Shown here in pieces: positions 49,163 to 62,772 of a DNA stretch of 64,000 nt. The stretch is taken from positions 716,297 to 780,296 of the forward strand of contig JAQGBZ010000001.1 of the NCBI GenBank assembly GCA_034687125.1. The letters are read 5' to 3'. Below the pieces are notes generated by a model. It worked only from the letters and a program-made list of their open reading frames with translations. It was not told the origin of the DNA and did no database searches. This DNA is from Neelides folsomi (taxonomy: Eukaryota; Arthropoda; Collembola; Neelipleona; Neelidae). Each line of letters opens with the position of its first letter. The first letter of the stretch is position 1. The position numbers were made by a program, and so were the translations under genes.

Positions 49163-49822
49163 ATGCATCTTTGGGAAGGTTGTTTGGTGTTTATAGTTTA
49201 TTTAAGTGGAGTTATAAGTCAAGTGGATCAAAGAAAAGCTCGTCCTGTTTTGGTCTTCGACGCTCCTGAAATTGAGTCTTATTTAGGCAACGAGCGGCTC
49301 ATTAACCTTCAAATTAAATGCTTGTTGTCTGCAGGAGCTTGTGATTCACTCGGAAGATTCATTAAAGGTGTAATTTTCTTTAACTTATTTATAACTTTTA
49401 TAGGACCAACAAATAACACAAAACTGTTTTAAACACACTGTAAATTTCAATTATTTTATAAATTAATTTTATATTGTTTGGCAGTCAGATTATCAAAATC
49501 GTTAGTTGGAGAATGCGAATCTTGCACAATGCAGCAAAGCGAGAATATGAAAAAATTCTTGAGATTCCTCAACCTGAAATATCCAGATACTTATTCCAAC
49601 TTAATAACAAAATACTTCCCAATTGTTCCGACCAGCACGACGAAGAAATCAACCTTAAATTTACAGCAAGCTAGCCTGGAGAAAACATCTTTTAACCCTT
49701 TGTTCAATTATAATGATACTCTTTTCAATGAGATTATAATGGAAATGGATAATGCAAATAAGCTTAATTCGTATAATTCTCGGATCATAAAATATGAAAT
49801 CCCAATTATTTCTTCAAAGTAA
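49163..49822 (+). CDS. Chemosensory protein CSP-8
   Basis: Exons 49163-49367 and 49485-49822 (phase 1) give 180 aa. Signal peptide: MHLWEGCLVFIVYLSGVISQ. Core: SYLGNERLINLQIKC, C-LLSAGA-C, 18 residues, C-ES-C, then KKFLRFLNLKYPDTYSNLITKYF. The microexon borders seen in the neighbours are absent; GRFIKVRLSKSL spans the equivalent site with an intron after K. A tail of about 65 residues is Asn/Ile/Ser-rich rather than acidic or proline-rich. Confidence 0.9.
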
Positions 49823-51018
49823 AATTGTTTTTATTTGTCAATAAAAACATTGTTAAAATTATCACAATGCTTACTCATAGATAATGGTTATATGTTACAT
49901 AATATTTATAATAATATAACTTATATTTAATTATGCAGCATACTTATTTTAAAGTAAAAAACTGATTTTTAATAATACTTTCAAAGCCGTTTGTATTGCG
50001 TCAATCGAATAGGCTAACTTTTATTTGAACTTGAAATACTCAAAATTTTTGATTTGGTTTTTGCAAATCTTATTGCTTGATTTTATCCTTTCTTGTAAGT
50101 TATATAATTATAATTTGTTAAAGAATAAAGCAAAACGAAGTTGAAACTTGAAGCATGCCATTGTATAAATACACTCTGCTCTGCGAATTTTAATTGCAAT
50201 CTAACTATCCAACTAAATAAAAAATAGAGGAAAAACGAGTTTTATTAACCAGAAATCTTTCATTCAAATCTATCATTGATACCTAAAAGAGCCAAATTCT
50301 TTGTTTAATCAGTGAAGCTTCTTACTTATTGTTAGATTTGAATTGTTGTATGGTACATGTTTGATTTTTATTCTTTTCTATTCTTCGCTTTCAATTAAAT
50401 GAAATTATATCTCGGATTTAAGCTAAATTGGATTTTGTACGCACCTTGGTATGTTGGTATACTAATTGTATTTTAAATATACCTGTGCATAGGATACAAA
50501 TTAGACATCACAACAAATCATTGAAGCATATATCCTCCATGTAATTCTACTTATATTCTTTGTAATTATATTATATACTTTAATTGTAGTAATTGCATCT
50601 ACGTAAAATATGATAAAAAATTGTTATTGCTGTTCAGACCTCTCAAGGCAGTGCAAACTATTCAAGATTCATGAAATATTTATTTTGATTTTTGATGTAT
50701 TTTTTGTAATCTTCCTTTGAAATCACTTGATTTATTCAATTTATACTTAATTTGTTTGCTGAACCTTTGCTTTGTACTTTGGGATTCCTAGTAAAGCAAA
50801 GCAGTTTTTAAAGGAATCACTAATTACAGGTTATTCAAAGAATCTCTTGTTATTTACCATTTCGCTTCTTGATATAAAAGTAGCCGTCTTAAGTTCAATG
50901 TCAGTTATTTGAGGATTTTGAGCTTTCGATTTCTCCTGCAAACCTGCAATTCATCACCATATATTTTTGAACTTGAGGTCTTAACTTAAAAGAGTTATAC
51001 AGAATTCAAAAGTACACA
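49823..51018. promoter_or_regulatory. Intergenic with CSP-9 promoter
   Basis: TATAAAAG at 50873-50880 and initiator-like TCAGTT at 50901-50906 (28 bp apart), about 115 bp before the CSP-9 ATG. The rest is AT-rich without a gene. Confidence 0.6.
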
Positions 51019-51711
51019 ATGATTCGTATGATCTTGGTACTTTGTGCAATTTTCTGCATTTCATATGCTCAGAAACTGAGACTTCAACCTGGTAATTTTA
51101 ACATAATTAAAGGGTGTAAAATGCATATTCTTATTAATGGTCTTTTGGATTTAAGAACTTGATGCTGTCGAAATTGAGACGTATTTGAATAACGATCGAC
51201 TTTTCAACATTCAAGTTAAATGTGTCCTTTTCGATGGGCCATGTGATTCTGTAAGTAAACCACATTTATGAATCGAGTTAATATTATCGATTTTATTATA
51301 ATTGTGCATTTTTATGCGAAATGTCTTTTTTATATATTTTAGGTTGGACGATGGCTTAAACGTGAGAATTAACTTAATTATATAATATATCTTAATATTG
51401 GAAAAATATTCCTTTACAATATTCCTTCAATTTAATCCTTATTGTTTCACTTATTAGCTCGAATTGCATCTGCTCTTTTGGGTGAGTGTGCTTTCTGCAC
51501 TCCTAAGCAGACCAAAAATGTGAAGACTCTCTTGACATACATGCAAGATAAAAAACCCGACCTTTACAGAAAAGCAATTGTCAAGTATTTGGAAAACGCT
51601 GGAATTCAGGTTCCCGAAGCCGAGAAAAATAAAAATCCGGAAAATGTAAAAACTTCTAAAGAGAGTCCGCAAGACCTGGAAGCAACTCCCGAAGAAACTG
51701 GAGATGTTTAG
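51019..51711 (+). CDS. Chemosensory protein CSP-9 (microexon subfamily)
   Basis: Exons 51019-51091, 51156-51250, 51343-51361 and 51458-51711 give 146 aa. Signal peptide: MIRMILVLCAIFCISYAQ. Core: VEIETYLNNDRLFNIQVKC, C-VLFDGP-C, 18 residues, C-AF-C, then TPKQTKNVKTLLTYMQDKKP. The third exon is the 19-nt VGRWLK microexon. An acidic tail of about 35 residues follows. It is closest to CSP-7 and CSP-10. Confidence 0.92.
51343..51361 (+). other. 19-nt CSP microexon (CSP-9)
   Basis: GTTGGACGATGGCTTAAAC between TTTTAG and GTGAGA, encoding V-G-R-W-L-K plus one base. Confidence 0.88.
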
Positions 51712-52280
51712 AGCGTGAATTAAAGTTATTGAAATGAAATGATTCAATAAACTTGTTTTCAGATCTATCGCTGCAAATTACTCATTTTTATGCACATAAA
51801 TATTTTAAATAACGAATATATTTTGTCTGTAACTGATATCATATTGCATTACATACAATAAGACAAAGTGATAATAAAGTTAAAAGCTCTTCCTTGACTT
51901 ATATATCATTCAAATGAAAAAGCTGCAATTCAAATAAGAAAAACTATTTGTCTGGTATGAAAACCCGTTTTCTTTAATTTGCCTTTTTTTACATTTAAAA
52001 CGATGATTTTAGACAAATGACAAAGCCAATTTAGGTTCAAGAATCATCCTCGAATCCTTCCACAGAATGTATAGATATAGGATAGACATCCGTGCATAAT
52101 ATTACCATTACTTTTAAGTCATTTTTAAACACTTGCTTTTATCAAGGATAATAGATCTTTTTATGAGCATCAGCATCTGAATATAAAGGGAAATATCCAC
52201 CAAAGTGGTTCCTTTTTGTGAATGGAAATTCCATGTCCAGTTTGTAAAGTCTCAAAATTTGATTAAACCTTTGTTAAACA
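51712..52280. promoter_or_regulatory. CSP-10 promoter region
   Basis: TATAAAGG at 52182-52189, about 95 bp upstream of the CSP-10 ATG. No gene is seen between CSP-9 and CSP-10. Confidence 0.5.
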
Positions 52281-53391
52281 ATGTCTCGGAGTTTAATTAT
52301 TTTCTCTTTCATTTTAACTATTTCAGTAACTGTTTTAAGTCAAGGAAGGGAATACGTGGCAAGATATCTTCCAAATGACAGGTTATGTATTTCCAATACA
52401 GATTTTATTAATCATCAAAGTATTAGTATATTACGTTGTCACAAAAAACTCAATAAATGCAAGAATCAATACTAATAGAAATTTCCCAATTTTTAGCATT
52501 AATTTTGAGACGTATAAAAGTAATCCAAGATTGTTCGCTCTTCAAATGAAGTGCATTCTTTACGAAGGTAAGCAATTGGTTAAATTGAGAAACTTGTACA
52601 TATGCTCATTAGTATTATTCTCATTAGTACGTCTTTGTATAAATAAAATGTCTAATTGTGTATTTAAGAGTTTTCTTTTGTATTTTATCAGGACCCTGTG
52701 ATGCCGTAATACTCATATTAAATTATAATATGTATTGCAATAGATTTTTTGATCCATTATAAAATTGTAATAAACCTAATAATTTTATTTTTCAATTTAA
52801 AAGGTTGGGCGGTGGATAAAACGTGAGATATTGTTAAAGGGCATAAACTCAACTCACTACATAACTATTATCATGAACACTACATATTTTAAATTACACT
52901 ATATATTGCTACATTTGCTACAAAATAATTTTACAAAGTAAAGATAATTATTTAATTTGTATGACTTTAGCAAGAATAACACCGGGATTGTTGGGAGAGT
53001 GTATATTGTGTACACCAAAACAAAGGGATGAAATGATTAAACTCCTAACATTTGTTCAAGAAGAGCGTCCCGGTAAAAATCAATTTATAATAAAACGCTT
53101 CTATCAAAATATTATCACCATCAAATATACATACATAATTGCATTTAACCATATAACCACGATGCTAACATTAAGTATTTTGAATATGATTCTTTTTGGA
53201 TTAAACTGACGTAAACGAATGCAAATGGTTCTCAATTAACATTGTAATGAATAACAGAATTATTTCGAGAGGCCATCGTGAAGTACCTTGAAAAGAAAGG
53301 CATAGATGTGCCAGAGAGGCATCAAGGAGTTGTGACGAAGACCAAAGCAAATTCCACGGACAATGCAATTCAAAGTTCAAACACCAATTGA
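52281..53391 (+). CDS. Chemosensory protein CSP-10 (two consecutive microexons)
   Basis: Six exons, 52281-52381, 52497-52567, 52692-52705, 52804-52822, 52971-53072 and 53258-53391, give 146 aa. Signal peptide: LIIFSFILTISVTVLSQG. Core: C-ILYEGP-C, 18 residues, C-IL-C. The third exon is 14 nt (GPCDA with one borrowed base) and the fourth is the 19-nt VGRWIK microexon. The helix after the core is split by a further intron (VQEERP, then ELFREAIVKYLEKKGIDVP), as in CSP-3. A short polar tail ends at TGA 53389-53391. Confidence 0.88.
52692..52705 (+). other. 14-nt CSP microexon (CSP-10)
   Basis: GACCCTGTGATGCC lies between TTATCAG and GTAATA; with one base from the previous exon it encodes G-P-C-D-A, including the second conserved cysteine. 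CSP-7 and CSP-3 have 28- and 29-nt exons at the corresponding place. Confidence 0.82.
52804..52822 (+). other. 19-nt CSP microexon (CSP-10)
   Basis: GTTGGGCGGTGGATAAAAC between an AAAAG acceptor and GTGAGA donor, encoding V-G-R-W-I-K plus one base. Confidence 0.86.
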
Positions 53392-53760
53392 TTTTTAAAA
53401 ACATAAGAAAAACAAGGTTATACTTTTACACATTCATGACTATTCTGATAGCTGAAATAAATAAAATGATTAGCAATATTTACAATTTCAATCGATTTAC
53501 AATAAAAATATAAAATCTAATCCCTGCATGTAAATTGTAATTATAAATTATAGTTAATTTCAAATGTGCATTCTCATCTATTTCTTTGCTCCCATCTGTC
53601 GTGCTTTAATTGTCCTTTAACTGTAATTAGCCTATTTTACACATATTGAATAAATGAACTATAGAAATGTTACTCGTTCCAAATGGTCATATTCTTCTCC
53701 AGTCATTTTAGTTTATAAGTATATGAGAGAAGGAGTGATTTGAGTATTTGAGAGTCAAAG

Positions 53761-54477
53761 ATGGAGAGGGATATCAATTCCAACGTAATAGTCGTAGAAA
53801 GAGTTCACCCCAATAGGAAAGCCATTTGGTTCAAAGAAGACAGCGAGGAAAATCATTCGATTCAAGGAATCTTTTGGGGCGTCTTTTTTATCAGTTCGTT
53901 CCTCATGTTTATTTCCCTTGTTTGTCAAAGTTGGTTCTGGACCTTCTTTTTCCTCGAAGTGTCCAAAACTACGTTTTTCATTCTCGGGGGACTCGAAGGA
54001 TTTTCCAACATTGTCCTTACAACTTGCCGGAACTTTGTGGAACTCTACGAGTTAGGGAATGGATTTAGCGAAAGAAAACCGACCCTTGAAGATGAACTCA
54101 CCCAAACGAGCATCCCGTTCAGTGTTTGGGAACAAAATTTAAAAAGGGAAGCAATGGCACGTTTAAATGAAGAAATGGCAAAGAGAGAATTGCATAGGAA
54201 TTCATGAGCAGGTGGATCTTCTCAAACAAGTGAATTTCAACTTCCTGAAGACGCCAACAATGTTGGAACACAAGATAATTCTACACCAAAAGACCTAACA
54301 CACTCAAATGATCCAAATCCAATTCCAAAGTCGTCAATGAATGAAAAAGAATATGTGGAAAAATCTTATAATGATTTCATCATTTTTAGTAAAAAAGAGC
54401 GAGTAAATGGTTTTATAAAAATGGCTAATTTTTTAACAATAAATATTAAATTCATAAACATGGATTTAAGATACTAA
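53761..54477 (+). CDS. Unrecognised two-helix membrane protein; frame stays open for 89 codons past a TGA
   Basis: A single-exon frame starts at ATG 53761 and runs 148 codons to TGA 54205-54207. It has two hydrophobic segments (about residues 37-56, FWGVFFISSFLMFISLVC, and 58-76) followed by an amphipathic charged C-terminus (KREAMARLNEEMAKREL). After the TGA the same frame continues for 89 codons to TAA 54475-54477; its first about 55 codons are polar and coding-like (GSSQTSEFQLPEDANN..). TATA-like TATAAGTA at 53714 precedes a short 5' UTR. The main 148-aa protein is plausible by itself; the extension may reflect stop readthrough or a recent stop. No family is recognised. Confidence 0.5.
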
Positions 54478-54793
54478 CCTCAAAGTCAGAACAGTCGTTT
54501 ATTTCTATATTTTAATATCTGAATGTCTCTTTAATACATAAATACGTATATAAATATAATAAATAAATCTCGAGTAAACTAAATTACCTTAAAATTTATT
54601 GCGTATACATGAATTTAAACCAATTAAATAAATTCAATGAAATAGAAATTAATTAATTCTTGCATATATCTTATGCAAAGAGAATATAAATGATATAAAA
54701 GACACAGAAAGAGATGACATGCAGTTTTTTTACTAGTCTATAAAATTAAATATAAATAGTATACAGTAAATATTCATTAGTAAATAATATAAA

Positions 54794-55962
54794 TTAAGGT
54801 TCACATTCTTCAGCAATAATTGAGGATGGAAGTTGAGGAATAATTGGTGTAGATGCAGTTTGAAAAATTTCTTCGGGCATTGGCGTCTCTGTTAAATCAC
54901 ATTGAGTTAACTCCCCAACGGATTCGATTTCTACCGAGTCTTCTTTCGATTTTTCTTCATCGTCCATCTCTTCGTCCGTCATTGGATCTCCGTCTTCATC
55001 TGAATCTTCAGACATTGCCCATATATTCCGATCTTCATAAAACTTGATCACTAGCAGAGGAATTCTCGAATTGACTTCTTTAGTGGACACGGCATCAACT
55101 TCATTAGAATTTACCCATTTGATTAAAAAATGAGGTTCTCCGTTGATTTCGCATAAACCGATAATTCTTTTGGCAGGAAGGCCTCGTTCAAATCCATGCA
55201 ATCTAGGCATCACAGGATCCTTCACGTGTCTAATTGGTGAAGGCGGTCTTAATTTCGGAGGTTCACGAGGATATCTCTTCACAGGTTTTTTCTTTTCCTT
55301 CTTCTGCTTTTCCTTTTCCCTCCGTGCATCTTCGAATTCTTTGATTAAATCTGGACAATCGAGATTCTCTTGAGGCTCCCAGGTATTTTCTTCATCTCCG
55401 AATCCTTGCCACTTGAGATAATATTCAATTCTTCCGTTATTCATTCGGCGGTCGAGAATCTAAAATGAAAAAAATTTAAAAATTGAGTTGGGTTTATTGT
55501 ATGACTATTCAGGATCAGAATATCAAACGATTAAATATTCAACATGGTAAAATATTTAAATTATACCCAATTAAAAATATTTTGAATATACCGTTTCAAC
55601 GCTAAATTCATTCTCGTCAAGCTCCTCTTCCCCATCATCTTCAGGATCGGCTTCAGCATCGGGATGTTTTTCTGCTGCTGTTGATGGTTGTAGCCGGATC
55701 GGGTCCGATTCCACTATAATAAATCCAAAATATTTATAAATAACGTTTATTAAACAAAACCCAAAATAATATGGAAATATCAACTAAAATTTTTCAGAGC
55801 TTACGTTTTACTATAAAAAATACATAAATTTTAATCGTTAATTAAATGGGAAAAAACGGTAAAATTAATAATTATATTAAAATATTAACTCTGTTCGGTT
55901 TCAACAGTCGTAGTCGTCGAAGTCGCAACCACCGGTTCCGGTACCGATTCCTGTTCCAACAT
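54794..55962 (-). CDS. HP1: Heterochromatin protein 1 / chromobox protein
   Basis: HP1 binds methylated H3K9 through its chromodomain and dimerises through its chromoshadow domain. Exons 55962-55890, 55713-55592 and 55459-54794 (phases 1 and 0) give 286 aa. The chromodomain (about residues 60-112) reads [15 protein letters not shown], then YYLKWQGF, then [19 protein letters not shown], with the Trp and Phe of the aromatic cage and Phe in place of the usual first Tyr. A Lys-rich hinge with [10 protein letters not shown] follows. The chromoshadow domain (about 153-213) reads [19 protein letters not shown] to [11 protein letters not shown]. An acidic C-terminal extension of about 70 residues makes it longer than fly HP1a (206 aa). 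The paralogue type (a, b or c) cannot be told. Confidence 0.93.
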
Positions 55963-56113
55963 TAAATTTAGGGTTAAATTTAATTTAGAATTTTAGATGC
56001 ACTAGATTTCGCGCTGTTTTGTCTTGTTCCAAGTTTGAAATATCACAATAAGATTTTTGTAAACCAAAAATAATCTCTTATATTTAAATATTTATAACTC
56101 TAATGTTATTAAA
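55963..56113. promoter_or_regulatory. Head-to-head spacer of HP1 and AFG2B
   Basis: Only 151 bp separate the two divergent start codons, so both 5' UTRs and a bidirectional promoter must fit here, unless the transcripts overlap. It has no clear TATA box placed for either gene. Confidence 0.6.
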
Positions 56114-59901
<3,788 letters not shown>

Positions 59902-60417
59902 ACAATGGGACGACTTACCCTTGCCGTCATAATCAATAAAATCAGAGGAAGATCTTTCAAGTTCAATCTACCACTTATTATTATTGACTCACTCATATCT
60001 CATTTACTCGAAACATAATTGGCCTCATTGCATTCTGTTCGTCAATTCATTAATAGAAGCGGAAGATAATTCATAGTTTAATTTAGATTAAGTATGTTAC
60101 GAAAATCGTACCTACTGATGTACTGATACTCATTTTATCATTTCATTATAATTGTCAATTTTAAATATGGATTACGTTGAGCTACATTCCAACATTTACA
60201 CAAAATTACTACCTAATAACATACATAAATACAATATGAAATATCGTGGAAAAAGCTATTATTATATTTTTAGATAAATTGATTTTATAAAGATCTAATT
60301 AAAAAATAATTGACTTCTTATCATAATGACAACTTGAACAAATTGTAATGAATGTATAAAATCTAAAGAGATGGTCAGTTCCGCTTCGATTCTTTGATTT
60401 GCGGTCAAACGGAAAGG
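59902..60417. other. Intergenic, 0.5 kb
   Basis: 3' flank of AFG2B and 5' flank of the first lipocalin-like gene; AT-rich, nothing else seen. Confidence 0.45.
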
Positions 60418-61216
60418 ATGTTTAAAATCTGTTTATTTTTCGTCTTGGGGGTTGTCGTATCGGCGTCAGCTTTCTCCTGCAAGGATGTTGGAGTTCAAAC
60501 CGGGTTCGACATGTACAAAGTAAGGGAAAGTTATTTGATTGCCTTTGTTCCTAATTGAGGAATAGTTCCTAGGAAGGTGGCATGCATGCAAATACGCCGT
60601 CCCAGTCGAACTCCCCATTCCATTAAGATGTCTCAAGTTTGACTTCATTGACGAGTTTCCCGGACAGAATGATACGTTTTTGTTTGATATGAACATGGCT
60701 CCTTTTGGATCTCCCGTCCACGTATTCTTCGATGTTAAGATTCCAGATGTTAATAACGAAGCTGCTCGTTGGGTCATCTCAAATACTCAATTACCAGGTA
60801 ATTTCATTTTATTAATTTCTGAACCTTTGTAAGATGAATAGCAAAGTTAAACACGTTTAAATATTTTTCATTGTCTTTATTGGTTAGTATTAATAACTTT
60901 CAATTCACGACCTTTGATTTTTATGGGACTTCAATATTTTTTGGTTATCGAATATTTGAAGTGTATTATTTCATTTGTAGATAATGCAAATCTGTTTATT
61001 CTCCACTCTGATTACAACACTGGTATGTACGTGACTTGTTTCGATGATGAAGAGACCGGAGAGGCTGGGTTTGGAGAAATTGCAATGTTCAGCCGAAACA
61101 CCACACTGAGCGACGATGTTTTTAATGCTTACAAATTCATGTTATCTAACTATGGAGTTGAAACTTCTTATCTTAACATTGTTCACAACGATTGCCCTCA
61201 AGATCAAGATCAATAA
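60418..61216 (+). CDS. Secreted lipocalin-like protein 1 (apolipoprotein D type)
   Basis: Exons 60418-60519, 60566-60797 and 60981-61216 (phases 0 and 1) give 189 aa, a usual lipocalin length. Signal peptide: MFKICLFFVLGVVVSASA. The lipocalin start motif is present across the first junction: GFDMYK then FLGRWHACKYA, with the G-x-W. The C-terminal half fits ApoD-type lipocalins: a strand with VTCFDD, EIAMFSRNTTLSDDVFNAYK and a final NDC. Five cysteines in the mature part could form disulfides. The acceptor of exon 2 was chosen at AATAG before 60566 because only this restores FLGRW; the nearer CCTAG acceptor gives an early stop. Role: transport of small hydrophobic molecules, by family. Confidence 0.8.
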
Positions 61217-61897
61217 GATCCTGTATTGAAAACGAATTTTTATTTTTGGAAATGATTGGTTTACACCTTGGATTTGAATAACACCTTATAATTGAAACAA
61301 TTGATATCGACAAGATAACTGTTATAAATATATCAGATTTATTTAATATTAAAAAAGCATTTAAATAAATTGAACTTTTAATTTATTATATATAAGTGTT
61401 TGACATGCATATAAGATGTTGTTGTAATACGTGAATTTTTAAGCCGAATATATATTAATTAGGTATGAATTATTGATTATACAAGTAGAGATGAGGCTAT
61501 CTAAAATAACATTATTAATTGAAAATCGGTGTATTTATCTCTCATGTTTTTAGGAATATACCTACGTATTACTCAAAAGATTAGGATAACGATTAGGGCT
61601 TTATAATTTAATTGTAATTATATTCATACTAATAGCATCCAAATGTAACGATGAGTGTTAAAGGTATCGTATAAGTAGTTATCATACTTATTACTATGTA
61701 TTATTGACTATTCCAATAGGCCATTTAAAGAGAAGGGATTTGGATTTAATTTAATTTTAACGAGCTTTTTTTGTCATCCAAAATGATCGATTTTTAAACG
61801 ATAAGATACATTTGAGTTTGCTCAAAGGTAAATAAAGTTAATATAGAGTTCATGTTCCGTCCTTAACTTCATACAAAATGAATATTTTGGAAAGAAG
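61217..61897. other. Intergenic, 0.7 kb
   Basis: AT-rich spacer between the two lipocalin-like genes; no further feature. Confidence 0.45.
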
Positions 61898-62772
61898 ATG
61901 TTTAAAGTTGATTCAGTGATTCTTTTCATTGTGCTTCTAATATTAGGGTTTCATTTAGTTGAGCTCAAAGTCGATTTACTTGACTATGATTGTTCTCAAT
62001 TAAAAACCCACAAAAACCATCGAACAACCGTGGCAAAAGATCCTGATAAGGTATATTAATATGGCTGTTTAAAAGATTTAAAATTTAAGTTATAAAATAC
62101 ATGAAGATCATCCCATTCCAAATCTTTATGGATTTCGTGTTCCAGTTTCTGGACCAGGATTGGTTTCACTTAGCCCACTTCTCGCCTCAACCCCAAGAGT
62201 TTCCCCTCAACTGCACCAAGCTGAGATTTAAAAAATATGATTTGAATTCCGATAAAACTGCCATAAGTGTCACAGGTCTCTTGACAAATGAAAAGAATGA
62301 AAGTTCTTTCGGAACCTCAATTATTTACGCTTTAGCGGAGAATCCAGATAACACAAACTTCACACTTTTCTCTGACTTTCTTTTAGGTAAAATAAATTCT
62401 TTAAATATTACTTTAAAACATTCAAAATCATTATTAAGAAAATTAACGACAGAGAGGCCGCCGACCGAGATATGAAATTTATAATGAATTTTTTTGTTTT
62501 TGAGTTATTTTAAAATTAAATAAATGGTGTGTTCCCAAACAGTTTCATCAAATTGGATAGCCCTTTCGAAGGATAGTGAGAGAATTCTTTACGTAATTTG
62601 CGGTAACTTTGCGGATGGGAGTTCAGGAGTTGGGGAAATTGGGATTTTGGGCCGAGCGGCGAGAACGGAGCTTCCAAATGAAGTCACTGCTGGGTTCCAC
62701 AAAATTCTTACTCATTTCAATCTCGATGTGCAACTCCAAGTCGTGTCAAATTTTAACTGTCAAAACTTTTAA
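61898..62772 (+). CDS. Secreted lipocalin-like protein 2
   Basis: Exons 61898-62050, 62146-62386 and 62543-62772 have the same phases (0 and 1) and same relative intron positions as the first copy and give 207 aa. Signal peptide: VILFIVLLILGFHLVELK. The second exon starts FLDQDWFHLAHF, where FLGRWH is expected, so the usual Gly-x-Trp is replaced and one residue is added. The C-terminal part (LYVICGNF, GVGEIGILGRAARTELPNEV, NFNC) aligns well with copy 1. A tandem duplicate that has diverged strongly. Confidence 0.75.

Noticed and set aside
55805-55825. Possible 6-nt microexon between HP1 exons 1 and 2
   Set aside because: Direct joining of 55890 to 55713 is already in frame; a 6-nt exon with flanking AG/GT is expected by chance.
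60571-60640. CCTAG acceptor for lipocalin-like gene 1, exon 2
   Set aside because: It leads to a stop after 17 codons; the AATAG acceptor before 60566 restores the FLGRW motif and the long frame.
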